Shown here: in pieces, positions 1 to 11,672 of the stretch
Layout: each line of letters opens with the position of its first letter
How positions within the stretch are numbered: position 1 is the stretch's first letter
Source of the DNA: Argentina anserina
Taxonomy: Eukaryota > Streptophyta > Magnoliopsida > Rosales > Rosaceae
Direction of reading: 5' to 3'
Assembly (NCBI RefSeq): GCF_933775445.1
Contig: NC_065878.1
Coordinates: 8,567,395-8,631,394 of the forward strand
Length of the DNA stretch: 64,000 nt
Notes under the pieces: generated by a model
The model's database searches: none
Told to the model about the DNA's origin: nothing
The model's input: only the letters and a program-made list of their open reading frames with translations
Translations under genes and position numbers: made by a program

Positions 1-344
1 AAAACATGCCATGTTTTATGCCTTTAATGATCATCTTCTATTTAATTTTTGCATGACTTGGCTCCATCTTTTTTTCTTTAATTATCTCTTTAATATAATC
101 TGAAAATAAGAAAATAAAATCATAAGTAAGAGATAATTAGTTTCAAAACCTAACAAGGATTCCTAGTCAAACTAGGACTCTAAACCAATTATGCCTTTTA
201 ACTCATGTAAGCACAAAAATGCATCCAATACCGCTCAAGACTCTTACTACGACTCAATAACTCAATAGTACAACAATAAGGGCTAAGCAAAGTACAAATT
301 GAGGTAAAAACATGTTAAGAACGTCGCACAAAGTGCTCCTATCA
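1..344 (-). repeat. 3' LTR of the Athila-type element, partial
   Basis: Bases 1-344 align without gaps to 10189-10532, with one substitution (A at 230, T at 10418). The inner edge ends in ATCA next to a purine-rich tract read on the minus strand. About 1.2 kb of this LTR should lie beyond the window start. Confidence 0.95.
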
Positions 345-2096
345 ACTACCCCACACTTGGCTTTTGCTAGTCCCTTAGCAAAACAAAACTAAATGAGACA
401 CTATTGCCCCTAAATGATTGTCTCAGAATCTCAAAACACATAGTTTTCAAGTTTAAGCATTTGAATGTAAGCACATAAATTCCAAGTTTCATAAACATGC
501 TTCATAGTATGAATTAGTCAGATACGAGACAATAAGCATTTAACATGTTTAGTCAATCCAATCCTCCTCACCAGGCATACTCTCTTCTTTTCACTCAAAT
601 TCATGGTTATCATTCACACATAAGTATATGCAAGAGAAAAGATATTAAGGCATCAAATAACTTGCATATTTCAACAAATGAAAGCACTTTGTGAATAACA
701 TAGGAAACCTCATTTAACAACTAAGTGCACATATGGACCAAAACCATATGCTCAACTCTTGTGATCATCTCCACAAACCAAGATTTGCTCATTTTAAGAA
801 TCATTAGGATCATTAGATAAGGTAAATGTTTAGGCGTAGCTAAAGGCATGGAATATCAAGGAATCACAAAGGTAATCCTATAGACTTAGCAGAGTAAACA
901 TCATCCTTATGACACCACACACCATCAGGGGCCGAATATAACAAGTTGGGCACAATCATCATTCTAACCACAAAGTGAACATGGACAAAGGTCAAGTAAA
1001 AATTTTTAGACCTTCAATTACAACTCAACTCCAAATCACAAATAAAAGACAACATAACATTTTTTCTTTTCTTGCCGAGTTCATCATTCTCTTTTTTTTT
1101 CTTTTTCTTGTTCTTTTTTTTCGGCAATGCTTGCTTAAAAGCTTGTTGATTTTTTTTTTCAAATGCCTTCCACCCCACACTTATTTCATGTATCATCACA
1201 ACATCATCTCAATAAGAATTCTGCCAAATCTATAGGACAAGGTAGAGGTAACTATACTAAGCATGGAGATAACATAGGTGATGAATAAAAGGCTCAATGT
1301 AGGCTCAAATGTGGTTCAACTAAGGGGTCCCAAACAAGGCACATATAGGGATACATAGTTGTTTGGTTAAAGTGGTGGTATTCCTAGAAATGATCCATAA
1401 ATCATTTTCAAAATCAGAGCATTTTATGACTTAAATGTTTCAACAATCACCAAAGTGAGTTCTAGTAAATTCTAGAGTCCATTAAAAGCTATGACACATA
1501 GTTATTGAATATGCAAAGAATAATGAGGTTCATGAATAATCACGAAATTTCAAATTACATCTCATGAAAAAAAAGTACATATAGGCTAAAAAACTCACAG
1601 GTTGTTATGGACTTTAAACTGACCAAAACATGTATGTCATAATCAATCAATCGAAATCTCACATGTTCATACCAAATCCACATCATCAATGAAACTTACA
1701 ATTCAATTCGTATTAAATGCAAAACCATCATCTATGTATTTTAGAGACATAATCATCCTAGACTTTAGGGGCATCCTAAGACTCAATAAAGCAATAATTT
1801 TTATTTTTTATTTTTTTGGAATTTTTTTTTTATCATGACACAAATAATCAATGAACTTGCAACCCTACCCACACTTAGAAAATTACATTGTCCTCAATGT
1901 AAGCTCAATAGTAAGAATGTAATTCACAAGCATAGAATAAGATCACATATCAACACATATACAAGTCAACCATAAGAGTGAAGGGATTAGAAAATTCAAA
2001 CTCCCGTAGACGACTTCTCCACAGATACGGTTGAAATGGGTTGCCACCCATGCAGCGCTTGAGTTTTATAGTCTCTCAGCCTAGACTTTCTCATGT
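345..2096 (-). other. Noncoding 3' region and polypurine tract of the Athila-type element
   Basis: On the minus strand the bases next to the LTR read GTGTGGGGTAGT, a plausible polypurine tract for plus-strand DNA priming. The remaining 1.7 kb has only short chance ORFs, poly-T runs and no env-like frame. Many Athila elements carry an env-like ORF here; this copy does not. Confidence 0.7.
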
Positions 2097-3971
2097 TCAT
2101 TCTCCGTTAGGCGCATCTCTCACAATTGTCTCCTCATACGTGTGCTCCTCAAATGGCTCATAGTAGGGCTTAAGTCGATGCCCATTTACCTTGAATGTCT
2201 TCCCTGTTGTATCACTTTTAATCTCAACTGCACCATGAGCAAACACGTTAGTAACAACAAATGGGCCAACCCAACGCGAACAAAGTTTCCCTGGAAACAA
2301 CATAAGCCTCGAATGGAATAACAAAACTTTCTGGCCCACTTGGAACTTCTTTCCTCTAATCATTTTGTCATGGTAAGCACGAGTTTTCTCCTTGTAAATC
2401 CACGAAGCATCGTAAGCCTCATTCCTAATCTCCTCAAGCTCATTGAGCTGCAACTTTCGATGTAGACCTGCTTCATCCAAGCTCATGTTGAACTTCTTCA
2501 CCGCCCACCATGCTCTGTGCTCTAACTCCACTGGAATGTGACATGCCTTCCCATACATCAATCTGAATGGTGACATCCCAATAGGCGTCTTGTACGCGGT
2601 CCTGTAGGCCCATAATGCATCATCCAACCGATCACTCCAATCCTTCCTTGTTGGACCTACAGTTTTCTCCAGAACTCCCTTGATTTCTCTATTAGACACT
2701 TCTGCCATGCCACTTGTCTGAGGATGATATGGTGTCGAAACTTTGTGGGTTACTCCATACTTCTTGAGCAATGCCTCAATTGTCCGGTTGCAGAAATGAG
2801 AACCTCCATCACTTATCAAAACACGTGGTACTCCAAACCTGCAAAATATGTTAGTTCTCAAGAAACCTGCAACCACTTTTGAATCATTAGTCTTGGTGGC
2901 CTTTGCCTCCACCCACTTTGACACATAATCAACAGTGAATAAGATATACAAGAATCCTCTAGACGAAGGAAATGGACCCATGAAATCTATACCCCAAACA
3001 TCAAAAATTTTGACAGTAATAATAAGAGTAAGGGGCATTTGATCTCTTGGACCAATCTTACCTGTCCGTTGACACCTATCACAAGAAACACAAAACATGT
3101 ATGCATCTTTGAAAATAGTAGGCCAATAAAATCCACATTCAAACACCTTCAAAGCTGTTCTACGAGGCCCAAAATGACCTCCACATGCCTCATTATGACA
3201 AAAGTTAAGAATTGACCTATGCTCATTTTCTGGGACACATCTCCTAATGACTTGATCATTACATTGTTTCCATAAATACGGTTCATCCCACATATAATGT
3301 CTAGCCATTTTCTTTAATTTAGCCTTATTAGCATGCGAAAGTGTACTAGGAAAAGTCTTAGTAACTAAATAATTGACAATGTCTGCATACCAAGGCACAC
3401 TTACCTCCATCCCAAAGAGTTGCTCATCTGGGAAAGTCTCACGTAGTGGCTCTCTTTCCTTATCTCGCACAATCCTACTCAAATGATCAGCCACCACATT
3501 CTCACTTCCCTTCTTATCTCGAATCTCAAGGTCAAATTCTTGAATCAACAGTATCCACCGGATCAACCTGGGCTTAGCATCTTTTTTAGTCATCAAATAT
3601 CTTAAGGCTGCATGGTCAGAATACACAATAACTTTAGAATGCAAAAGATATGATCGAAATTTTTCTAAAGCAAAGATTACAGCCAAAAGCTCCTTTTCAG
3701 TAGTCGAATAATTTATCTGGGCCTCATTAAGAGTCCTAGACGCATAGTAAATCACTGCATGCTTCTTTTCTCTTCTTTGGCCCAACACTGCCCCAATTGC
3801 ATAGTCCGAAGCATCACACATCAATTCGAGTGGCAGGTTCCAATCCGGAGGACAAATGATGGGTGCACTAGTCAACAACTCTTTCAATTTCACAAACGCT
3901 TTCTCACATGCATCATCCCATATGAACGACACCTCCTTTTGCAATAGGGTACACATAGGTCTCGCCACCAT
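2097..3971 (-). CDS. Athila-type pol fragment: RNase H and integrase
   Basis: This 624-residue open frame begins at the end of the reverse transcriptase thumb. RNase H follows at about residues 45-165, with acidic residues in [10 protein letters not shown], the EKELLAV glutamate and VYSDHAALR. Integrase has a zinc-binding H-H-C-C region (about 258-300, ending in CDRCQRTG) and the catalytic triad in [18 protein letters not shown] and GMAEVSNRE. The C-terminal part (about 540-600) has the usual DNA-binding character. The frame differs from the reverse transcriptase frame just upstream; the break lies near 4026. The integrase itself looks intact. Confidence 0.9.
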   Translation of the reverse strand: MVARPMCTLLQKEVSFIWDDACEKAFVKLKELLTSAPIICPPDWNLPLELMCDASDYAIGAVLGQRREKKHAVIYYASRTLNEAQINYSTTEKELLAVIFALEKFRSYLLHSKVIVYSDHAALRYLMTKKDAKPRLIRWILLIQEFDLEIRDKKGSENVVADHLSRIVRDKEREPLRETFPDEQLFGMEVSVPWYADIVNYLVTKTFPSTLSHANKAKLKKMARHYMWDEPYLWKQCNDQVIRRCVPENEHRSILNFCHNEACGGHFGPRRTALKVFECGFYWPTIFKDAYMFCVSCDRCQRTGKIGPRDQMPLTLIITVKIFDVWGIDFMGPFPSSRGFLYILFTVDYVSKWVEAKATKTNDSKVVAGFLRTNIFCRFGVPRVLISDGGSHFCNRTIEALLKKYGVTHKVSTPYHPQTSGMAEVSNREIKGVLEKTVGPTRKDWSDRLDDALWAYRTAYKTPIGMSPFRLMYGKACHIPVELEHRAWWAVKKFNMSLDEAGLHRKLQLNELEEIRNEAYDASWIYKEKTRAYHDKMIRGKKFQVGQKVLLFHSRLMLFPGKLCSRWVGPFVVTNVFAHGAVEIKSDTTGKTFKVNGHRLKPYYEPFEEHTYEETIVRDAPNGE

Positions 3972-3993
3972 GGAAAAATCCTTGATGAATCTC

Positions 3994-5160
3994 CTATAAA
4001 ATCCTGCATGACCAAGGAAAGAACGAACCTCTCACAGTTGTGGGAGAGGGTAAGTGATGAACAATATCAACCTTAGCCTTGTCTACCTCAATACCCTTAG
4101 CAGATATAATATGTCCCAAAACTATCCCTTGATTCACCATGAAATGACATTTTTCCCAATTAAGAACAAGGTTAGTTTCTACACACCTTCTCAAGATTAA
4201 CTCTAAGTTCTCTAAACATGCATCAAAGTCTTTTCCATAAACACTAAAATCATCCATAAATACCTCAATGATATTTTTGATAAAGATAGAGAAAATAGCA
4301 AGCATACATCGTTGAAATGTACCTGGTGCGTTGCACAAACCAAAATGCATGCGTCGATAGGCAAAAGTGCCAAATGGACATGTAAATGTCGTCTTCTCTT
4401 GATCCTCCGGATGAATGCATATCTGGTTGTACCCACTGTACCCATCTAGAAAACAATAGAACTCGTGTCCAGCTAATCTCTCCAACATCTGGTCCATGAA
4501 CGGCAAAGGCATGTGATCCTTGCGTGTTGTAGCATTCAACTTCCTATAATCAATGCACATCCTATGACCGGTCACCAACCTCTGGGGTACCAACTCATTC
4601 GCCTCATTTTTCACAACAGTCACCCCACTCTTCTTAGGCACAATTTGCACTGGTGAAATCCACCAACTGTCCGAGATAGGATAGATCACTCCACAATCAA
4701 GCAGCTTGATCACCTCATCTTTCACGATTTTCATCATTGGTGGGTGCAATCTCCTCTGAGCATCACGTGTAGGCTTGGCGCCATCCTCCAAAAGTATCCT
4801 ATGAACACAAGTTGTAGGGTTGATCCCCTTGATATCCGCCAAAGTCCATCCAATAGCGGTCTTGTTCCTCTTAAGCACATCAATCAATCTAGCTTCTTGC
4901 TGATTACTCAGTGTTGATGACACAATAACTGGTAGAGTATCATTCTTTTCAAGGTACACATACTTCAAATGATCTGGAAGCTCCTTCAAATCTAACTTTG
5001 GGGTTTGTACCACAGATGGTAACAATTTATTAGTGGAAATGGGAATTGACAAGAAAGAGGGATACCTTTTGTATGGTTGAGCTTCAAGCTCATTCACTAT
5101 TTCAAAAATTTTGGGCTCAAAGTCAGCCCACTCCTTTCTTGGGACACGGTCCCATGCTTG
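3994..5160 (-). CDS. Athila-type pol fragment: reverse transcriptase
   Basis: The frame is open from 5160 and has no obvious start codon; a GTG at 5097 is the first start-like codon. It would normally be translated as part of one gag-pol polyprotein. The fingers and palm are visible: [19 protein letters not shown], the first aspartate in [12 protein letters not shown], and the catalytic FMDDFSVYG. The C-terminal end loses homology at about residue 355, where the frame shifts near 4026, so the thumb and RNase H connection continue in another frame. It is also out of frame with gag-protease. As it stands it cannot be made from a single uninterrupted reading frame. Confidence 0.85.
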   Translation of the reverse strand, partial: QAWDRVPRKEWADFEPKIFEIVNELEAQPYKRYPSFLSIPISTNKLLPSVVQTPKLDLKELPDHLKYVYLEKNDTLPVIVSSTLSNQQEARLIDVLKRNKTAIGWTLADIKGINPTTCVHRILLEDGAKPTRDAQRRLHPPMMKIVKDEVIKLLDCGVIYPISDSWWISPVQIVPKKSGVTVVKNEANELVPQRLVTGHRMCIDYRKLNATTRKDHMPLPFMDQMLERLAGHEFYCFLDGYSGYNQICIHPEDQEKTTFTCPFGTFAYRRMHFGLCNAPGTFQRCMLAIFSIFIKNIIEVFMDDFSVYGKDFDACLENLELILRRCVETNLVLNWEKCHFMVNQGIVLGHIISAKGIEVDKAKVDIVHHLPSPTTVRGSFFPWSCRIL

Positions 5161-5192
5161 TCAAATCCGGCCCCTTGCTCCATAGCTAATTG

Positions 5193-7547
5193 CTATGCTT
5201 CTAACGTCTCTGACATAACCTGTGCAATAGAATCATCCACAGAAAAACATGAGTTAATGTCAGAAACTGGGTACTTCATTACCTCAAAAATGTTGAAGCT
5301 GATAACATTTCCATCAAACTCCATCGTCAAACTCCCATTTGCAACATCGATGCATGTCCTTGCAGTTCTCATGAACGGTCTCCCTAAAAGTAGTGGAGTT
5401 GTCTCCAAGGGTGATACCTCCATGTCTAGCACATAGAAATCTGCAGGAAAAATCAAGTGACTGACCTGCACAAGGACATCCTCAACATACCCCTTAGGGT
5501 ACTTGTTAGATCGATCTGCTAATTGGATAATCACGTTATCATTCTTCAAGGGTCCTAATCCTAGTGATTGATAAACATTATATGGCATGACATTTATCGA
5601 AGCACCTAGATCAAGCATAACATTATCAAATAATGTGTTACCAATTTTACATGGGACAGAGAAACTTCCCGGATCCTTCATCTTAGGGGGTAGCTTCCTT
5701 TGTATGACAGTTGAAACTGTCTCATTCATCTTCACTACCTTTTCTTCCCTAATTTGTCTTCTTGAAGTGCAAAGCTCCTTAAGAAATTTTGCATATTTAG
5801 GGATCTGCTTGATACACCCTAACAATGGAAAGTTAACTTGCACCTTCCTAAAGACCTCTAACACCTCCTCATCAGATTTATCTTTCTTGCTCTTTGCAAA
5901 CCTAGAAGGGAAAGGTACATACGAAATAGGATTAGTTTTAACTAATTCATTTGAGTTAGCATTTGTACCTTTGTGTGTTTCATGGATCGGCACACTCTCT
6001 TTCTTTGAGGTAACTGGATCTTTCTCCAAGACATTCATCATAGCCATGTCGTCACCCTCCTCAAGAACATGGGCTGTTTGGGCCTTCCTAGCAATACTAG
6101 GCCGCTCCTTTAGCTCGAACCCACTCCTTGTCATGATAGCTTGGGCTTGCTCATTCTTTGGGTTAGGTATGACACCACTTGACAACTTTCCTTGCTCAGA
6201 AAAACGGCCCATGAAGTCTACTACCTGGCCCATATGCGTTTTTAGCTCCGCAATGTCCTTGCTATTCGCTTGTTGACCCGCCACCAAAGTTTGAGTCACG
6301 GTATTCAATTGACTTTGTCCATCAACTAAAGATTTCAACATCTCATCATAATTAGGAGTACTAGCCACGTTGGGAGGTGGAACATTGAGTAGTGGAGCTT
6401 GTGGTCTAAACAAACCAGCCGGACGAGGCCCAAATTGCATAGCATTCTGATGTGGCCTTAGTACATTCTCATTATTGGACCACCGAAAGTTTGGATGATC
6501 ACGTAGGCTAGGGTTGTAGGTATTCGAAAATGGATTGTACCTCTGACCTCCTTGATAACCAAGGGCATTGACTTCCTCATACCCTCCACTAGAAGCAACT
6601 TGAGGATACTGATCAGTAGGGTGCCCATCCGTACATATTCCACAAACTTGAGCTCCACTAGTCTTCATGAAATGACTCATCATCTTGGACAACTTATCCA
6701 CCTTGTCCTCTAGAGCAGAGCTTGAACTCGAGTTGGTCTCATGTACCTTCCGTGTAGAACTAGCATATGTTCCAAATTGTTGGTTGTTCATAGCTCTCTT
6801 CTCCAAAAGATCCTTTGCTACTACATTGCTCTTGTCCAAAAACGATCCACCAGCAACTGAATCAAGGAACTCTCTTTCCATTTGTAGTAATCCTTCATAG
6901 AAATATTGAAGCAACATACCTTCTCTAATGCCATGGGCTGGGCATGATGCTACAAGAGATTTGAACCTCTCATAGTAGTTGTAGAATGACTCATCTGGTC
7001 CTTGCATGATTCCTGTTATCTGCTTCCTGATGTGTGTCACCCTTGATGAGGGAAAATACTTCGACAAAAACTCATTGACCATTGTTGTCCATGAAGTAAT
7101 CCTACCAGTAGGTACCTCAAACAACCACTTTTGAGCACGATCCTCCAATGAGTAAGGAAACGCTCTCATCTTCACTATCTGAATGTCTGCTCCTCTAGGG
7201 CACATAGTCTCACAGTTGAACTGGAACATAGTGAGATGTTGATTGGGGTCATCTCCTGAGAGTCCATGGAACTTAGGCAAATGATGCAGGAACCCACTCT
7301 TCAACTCAAAATCACTCGTCTTGCCCTCCTCTGGAATAGGGTACGCTATGTTAGAGGATGATGTCCCCCCAACTGCTCCTTCTACTTGGCCATTCTGCTC
7401 TCTGATCGATGCCATTTCTGGTTTTGGAACTAGGTTTTCCTTTGTTCGGCTTTGAACTGTGGGCACTGGATCAGGTAAATCGAAATTCAATTGGCCCAAA
7501 GGACACGGACTTGTCAACAATTCTAACTCTGGATCCTCAAAGAACAA
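5193..7547 (-). CDS. Athila-type gag-protease
   Basis: This is a 784-residue open frame. Gag capsid homology covers about residues 80-260 (HLPKFHGLSGDDP, YYERFKSLVASCP). A zinc-knuckle-like stretch near residue 300 reads CGICTDGHPTDQYP, so the last cysteine of the usual CX2C..H..C pattern is tyrosine; RNA binding may be weakened. A retropepsin domain near residues 650-740 has the active-site triplet in DLGASINVMP and the LLLGRPF strand. The frame stops at 5193 with a TAG shortly after the protease. In intact Athila elements the frame continues into reverse transcriptase, so this stop and frame change separate pol from gag. Confidence 0.88.
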   Translation of the reverse strand: MFFEDPELELLTSPCPLGQLNFDLPDPVPTVQSRTKENLVPKPEMASIREQNGQVEGAVGGTSSSNIAYPIPEEGKTSDFELKSGFLHHLPKFHGLSGDDPNQHLTMFQFNCETMCPRGADIQIVKMRAFPYSLEDRAQKWLFEVPTGRITSWTTMVNEFLSKYFPSSRVTHIRKQITGIMQGPDESFYNYYERFKSLVASCPAHGIREGMLLQYFYEGLLQMEREFLDSVAGGSFLDKSNVVAKDLLEKRAMNNQQFGTYASSTRKVHETNSSSSSALEDKVDKLSKMMSHFMKTSGAQVCGICTDGHPTDQYPQVASSGGYEEVNALGYQGGQRYNPFSNTYNPSLRDHPNFRWSNNENVLRPHQNAMQFGPRPAGLFRPQAPLLNVPPPNVASTPNYDEMLKSLVDGQSQLNTVTQTLVAGQQANSKDIAELKTHMGQVVDFMGRFSEQGKLSSGVIPNPKNEQAQAIMTRSGFELKERPSIARKAQTAHVLEEGDDMAMMNVLEKDPVTSKKESVPIHETHKGTNANSNELVKTNPISYVPFPSRFAKSKKDKSDEEVLEVFRKVQVNFPLLGCIKQIPKYAKFLKELCTSRRQIREEKVVKMNETVSTVIQRKLPPKMKDPGSFSVPCKIGNTLFDNVMLDLGASINVMPYNVYQSLGLGPLKNDNVIIQLADRSNKYPKGYVEDVLVQVSHLIFPADFYVLDMEVSPLETTPLLLGRPFMRTARTCIDVANGSLTMEFDGNVISFNIFEVMKYPVSDINSCFSVDDSIAQVMSETLEA

Positions 7548-8936
7548 TGGATTGAGTCTACCACAACTTGATGAACCTGGAAATGGCGAAATGAACCCAA
7601 AGTCTCTTTCTTCTTGAAATCAATCTGACTCAATGGAAACGTTATCAAACTGATCTTGAGGCTGAATTCTTTTCAGGCGTGCACTAAACTCTTCTGACCA
7701 ACCACTAATCTTGGACATTCATGAGCCTGAAAAGAACAATTATTAGTAACTTTACAAAGTATGAAATACAAGTATAAGTAAATACAAACTTTTTTTTTCA
7801 CTTTGTTTGTTACGGATTGATTGTTTTTTTTTTGTTACAAAATCTACAAGTGTAAAGTATTACTAAGTCTAATTGATTTTATTCACACACAATCCTAACA
7901 TTTAAGGTACATGGAGCAGAGGAGCTAACTGTGCAATGGACTGAAATAGTCCCAGGTAAGGGTCTTGCTTTATCCGATATACCTTAAAAGTTACAATATC
8001 ATTTTCTTTTGAAACTATATACATCTATTTATACCAAGTTATTTTCTAAGTTATAAAGTGAGGTGGACGTGCGGCCTAAGTACGTCGTCTAGACACAAAC
8101 TCATTCCTTTGTTTCAGAAGGCTGGATAGCTAGAATCAGAGATAGGCACAAGGCACGACTCATTTGTTGGACACCACGGGGGCCACATCCTCGAAAGGAT
8201 GTTTTCCCAATCGACTCCATCACCGAGATGTATGTCAGTCTATGGGCCTCTGAGATCCAATTTTGTAAACCTTGAACCAGGGTTATGAAAATAGCATACC
8301 CCCTTACTCAGCTCGGAATAACTTTGTGTGTTAGATTGACCCCAAAGTGTTAATAAAAGCCGCCATCAACCCCAAGTGACCTTAGGAAGGTACAAATGGA
8401 GGGTTAAGGCTAATATTAACAAAATGGACTTTACCTATTCCGTTCACTTTATAACTTACAATAAACTAAACATAAATAAACATTTAGTTTCCTTAAAAAT
8501 TATCTAAGTGTAACAAGTATCCTATATGCATACTACAACAAAATTAAAACATTTATCACAAAAAATATATTTTAAAAAACAAATTAATTTTTTCCTGTAC
8601 GTTTTTTACTGTTACCCATTATTGTTCACATACATTTATATTTTTAATTTTTTTTTCGATTTTACTATTTACTGTACACAAAATTTATTTTTACAAAGAT
8701 AAAGTTTTTTTTTACTTTTTATTTTTACAATTTATAAGTATTTTTACATTTTTTACACTTTACAAAAAAAGTAAAAAAAAATTACAGATTTACTTTTCTT
8801 TTTTTTAGATGTAAAAAAAACTTATAATTGTTTTTACTGAATGTTACTGTTCACCGTACTATTCACAAGAATTTATTTTTATAAATATACAATATAATAC
8901 AAAATTAACACTTCAAAGAATTGAGATTTTCTCAAT
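7548..8936 (-). other. Untranslated leader of the Athila-type element
   Basis: A 1.4 kb stretch between gag and the primer binding site. It has no long ORF. The part next to the PBS (about 8560-8900) is made of T- and A-rich runs; the middle (8040-8430) is less AT-rich. Long leaders are usual in this lineage. Confidence 0.7.
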
Positions 8937-8954
8937 TCCCCGGCAACGGCGCCA
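8937..8954 (-). other. Primer binding site of the Athila-type element
   Basis: Read on the minus strand it is TGGCGCCGTTGCCGGGGA, three bases after the 5' LTR. This is the tRNA-complementary primer site commonly seen in plant Athila/Tat elements (tRNA-Asp type, from memory). Confidence 0.85.
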
Positions 8955-8957
8955 AAA

Positions 8958-10532
8958 TGATAGATCGTTGGTTAAAACGTCTATAATAAACCCTGTAAAA
9001 CATCATTGTTAGTATAGAATAAGCAGGGATCGTTCAGTCCGGGGAATTGAAGGGAACTCTAAACTTTTAGTGTTAACAAATAATTGGGGGTTGAGATTGA
9101 TTATTAACTACTAAAATAAAACCTAAATTATTATTTACATGATCGACTTCTCTTTAACAAACTTAAACCAAATTTACCATTACACCACATAATTACAAGT
9201 TTGAACCTATCATGCATTCTAATTCGACCAATTACATACTTTTCAGACACCAATACAATTAGAGCCTTAGGTGATCATCTAATCGTGCAAGATTTCAATT
9301 AACATTTAGATTGACTTAGGGCCTAATCTAATTTTGCATGCAATCGAATTCAATAACACTTAGAGTAGAAATCAAACAAGATTACATTTAAGCACCAAAT
9401 CTTTGTTGGAGACATGTTTCATGTATGGCGTCACTCACCATGATTTCACATGCAAATTTCCAGAATTTTTACCACTTTTAATCAACACAAATCGAACCTA
9501 CTTAGGGCATGATTCGATTTGTGTCAATATGGTTGATGAATCTAGCACTCAAACACAATCTTAGGGAATGCATCCAAGCACTAAATTCATATGCACATAT
9601 CTGAAAATTATCTAAAAGTATAAGAAAGATGATTAGAACACAACAATAGAAATACAAACTCATTAATTATAGAAAACCATTAATTCGGCAAAGATCCAAA
9701 AATCCAATAAAACAATCTGAAAATTTCGATTCTTAATACAAAACAATAATCACACACAAACATCATACTACAATCTTTATAGACAAAATATTGTAAAAAA
9801 AATCAAAAACGAACAAACCCGTGGAGATGAGTTGCGAGAATCACACGTTATAGAAACCTTGGAGGTGTGTCTTCAATGGTGATTTCGGTGGAGATGGAAT
9901 TTGTATATAGGGGAGAATGGCTTGTTGTTTTGGTGAAGGATGTTTGAGGTAGTATTTTGGTAGAGTTTTGGCTCTTGAATGCAAAGGAGAAGTGATGATA
10001 TTTGAGAGGTGAAGCCATGTATATATAGAGGAAAGATGGAGGGTTTGAAATTGCTTCTTTCTTCCTATAATAATGTCATGCTTTAATCCCTTAAATCATG
10101 GAAAGTTTTATTCCCTAAAACATGCCATGCTTTAATGCTCAAAACCTGGAAAGTTTTATTTCCTAAAACATGACATGCTTTAATCCCTAAAACATGCCAT
10201 GTTTTATGCCTTTAATGATCATCTTCTATTTAATTTTTGCATGACTTGGCTCCATCTTTTTTTCTTTAATTATCTCTTTAATATAATCTGAAAATAAGAA
10301 AATAAAATCATAAGTAAGAGATAATTAGTTTCAAAACCTAACAAGGATTCCTAGTCAAACTAGGACTCTAAACCAATTATGCCTTTTAACTCATGTAAGC
10401 ACAAAAATGCATCCAATTCCGCTCAAGACTCTTACTACGACTCAATAACTCAATAGTACAACAATAAGGGCTAAGCAAAGTACAAATTGAGGTAAAAACA
10501 TGTTAAGAACGTCGCACAAAGTGCTCCTATCA
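8958..10532 (-). repeat. 5' LTR of the Athila-type element
   Basis: 1575 bp, bounded by TGATAG and CTATCA, so the ends are inverted TG...CA. It adjoins the primer site on the left and the CTGAT target copy on the right. It is the only complete LTR copy in the window and holds the element's promoter. A TATATATAG at 10019-10027, read as CTATATATA on the minus strand, is a TATA candidate. Confidence 0.92.
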
Positions 10533-10678
10533 CTGATATGAAAATTATGCTGATATGGGACACGAGCATCAACCTCCTCCAAGGCATCAGCTAAATATGG
10601 TATGACTCCTTTCCCAAACTCCTTCAATATGTAGATGAGCACCACTTGCCTCCATCCCAAATGTGGAAAGAACAAACA
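10533..10678 (-). pseudogene. Exon-like coding remnant cut by the Athila-type insertion, unknown protein
   Basis: On the minus strand a plausible splice acceptor (CATAG) at 10679 is followed by 48 codons without a stop, up to the LTR edge. The wording is protein-like (HLGWRQVVLIYILKEFGK, then YLADALEEVDARVPYQH), with an alternating hydrophobic and charged helical pattern. I do not recognise the family. The open frame stops exactly at the retrotransposon boundary, which suggests the element landed inside an exon whose remainder lies left of the window. It could also be a chance frame. Confidence 0.4.
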
Positions 10679-11510
10679 CTATGTCAAATAAATGAGGGTC
10701 AGAGCATTCTGTCATTCAATAAACAAAGGAGTGATCAGAGCTAAACGTTTGTCAATGGAATGGTGGTGCAAAGGACTGATTAGAAAGGCTTGATTTTTTA
10801 CAAATTGTCTGAAGCTTTCAAGCATTTTGATCATCTACCTTGAGGCCTCTACCAGTTTACTTTGACCAATTTACCATCCAATCTTGTTCATAAGGTACAG
10901 ACGTCTTTCTATATCCTAGGATCATCGTACATGACGAACAAGAGGAAGCTAATACAGGTAGCCAGAAATTCAGTTAACGACTTATAGTTTTACTTCTACT
11001 CTCATTTTCATTTTAACTTTTTGAAATAATTTCTGATACATAAACTCGGTGTGTAAACATTGAAAAACTAAAACAGAGTTCAAATCTTCATTTCAAACGA
11101 CCCAAGTCCATTCTTTAGGTTTCCAATTGTGCTACATTTTCTTCCCTTGTTCTTTTGGCAAATTTCCAATTGAGCTACTTATTCTCGTAGGTAATTAACA
11201 ATGCAACAATGTATTTCTTTGTCCCGTTCAAATTAATAAGCAAGGGTAAAAGCCTATGATAACAGTTATGTTGTAGTAGAACTAACATCATCATTCCAGA
11301 CTTAAAGCAAAATCCAATTCTAACATTGTCTGGAAACAATATAACAAATACTCATCGTGCTTTTAAAAATGCCGCAATAAAGTGGACGAATTACACACAG
11401 AACCAGCTATATTTGCCTGGGGATCTAATATCAATCCTGATGAATGATGGGCTCAATCTAACTTTTGCACCCTTATGATATGAATAAAGATCATGAAAGG
11501 AATTCAAGAG
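10679..11510. other. No clear gene; 3' end of the COX23-like pseudogene at its right edge
   Basis: AT-rich sequence with no convincing ORF. At the right edge the minus strand reads CTCTTGAATTCC. The TCT TGA there matches the Ser-stop ending usual for the COX23-like family, so the last codons and 3' UTR of the pseudogene broken by the copia insertion probably lie here. Confidence 0.45.
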
Positions 11511-11641
11511 AGTAGAATTGTATATCACCTTAATAACTCTATACACAGAATTGTCCTATATACAATCTAATAAGAGTACAATTTAATCACAAATCACTCC
11601 TTGATTCCCTCCGTGAATCACGTCCGTCATTCACGCTAACA
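11511..11641 (-). repeat. 3' LTR of the outer copia element
   Basis: About 131 bp, matching 23113-23255. On the minus strand it begins TGTTAGCG and ends AATTCTACT or a few bases earlier. The end is unusual because it does not finish in CA, so the exact edge is uncertain by about two bases. Confidence 0.82.
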
Positions 11642-11672
11642 CTCCCTCCAAGTTGGCGCATACACATCAACC

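Larger units (their letters stand above)
1..10532 (-). mobile_element. Athila-type Ty3/gypsy LTR retrotransposon, left end outside the window
   Basis: The order on the minus strand is LTR, PBS, gag-protease, reverse transcriptase, RNase H-integrase, a long noncoding stretch, then LTR. This is the Ty3/gypsy order, with integrase last. The reverse transcriptase wording ([17 protein letters not shown]) and the 1.6 kb LTRs fit the plant Athila lineage. There is no env-like ORF between integrase and the 3' LTR. The right edge is followed by CTGAT, the expected 5 bp target duplication; the left partner lies outside the window. The comparable 344 bp of the two LTRs differ only at 230 versus 10418, so the insertion is recent. 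The full element should be about 11.8 kb if the left LTR is complete. Confidence 0.9.

Noticed and set aside
1..344. Possible solo LTR at the window start
   Set aside because: The polypurine tract and pol region follow directly, so it is the 3' LTR of the adjacent element.
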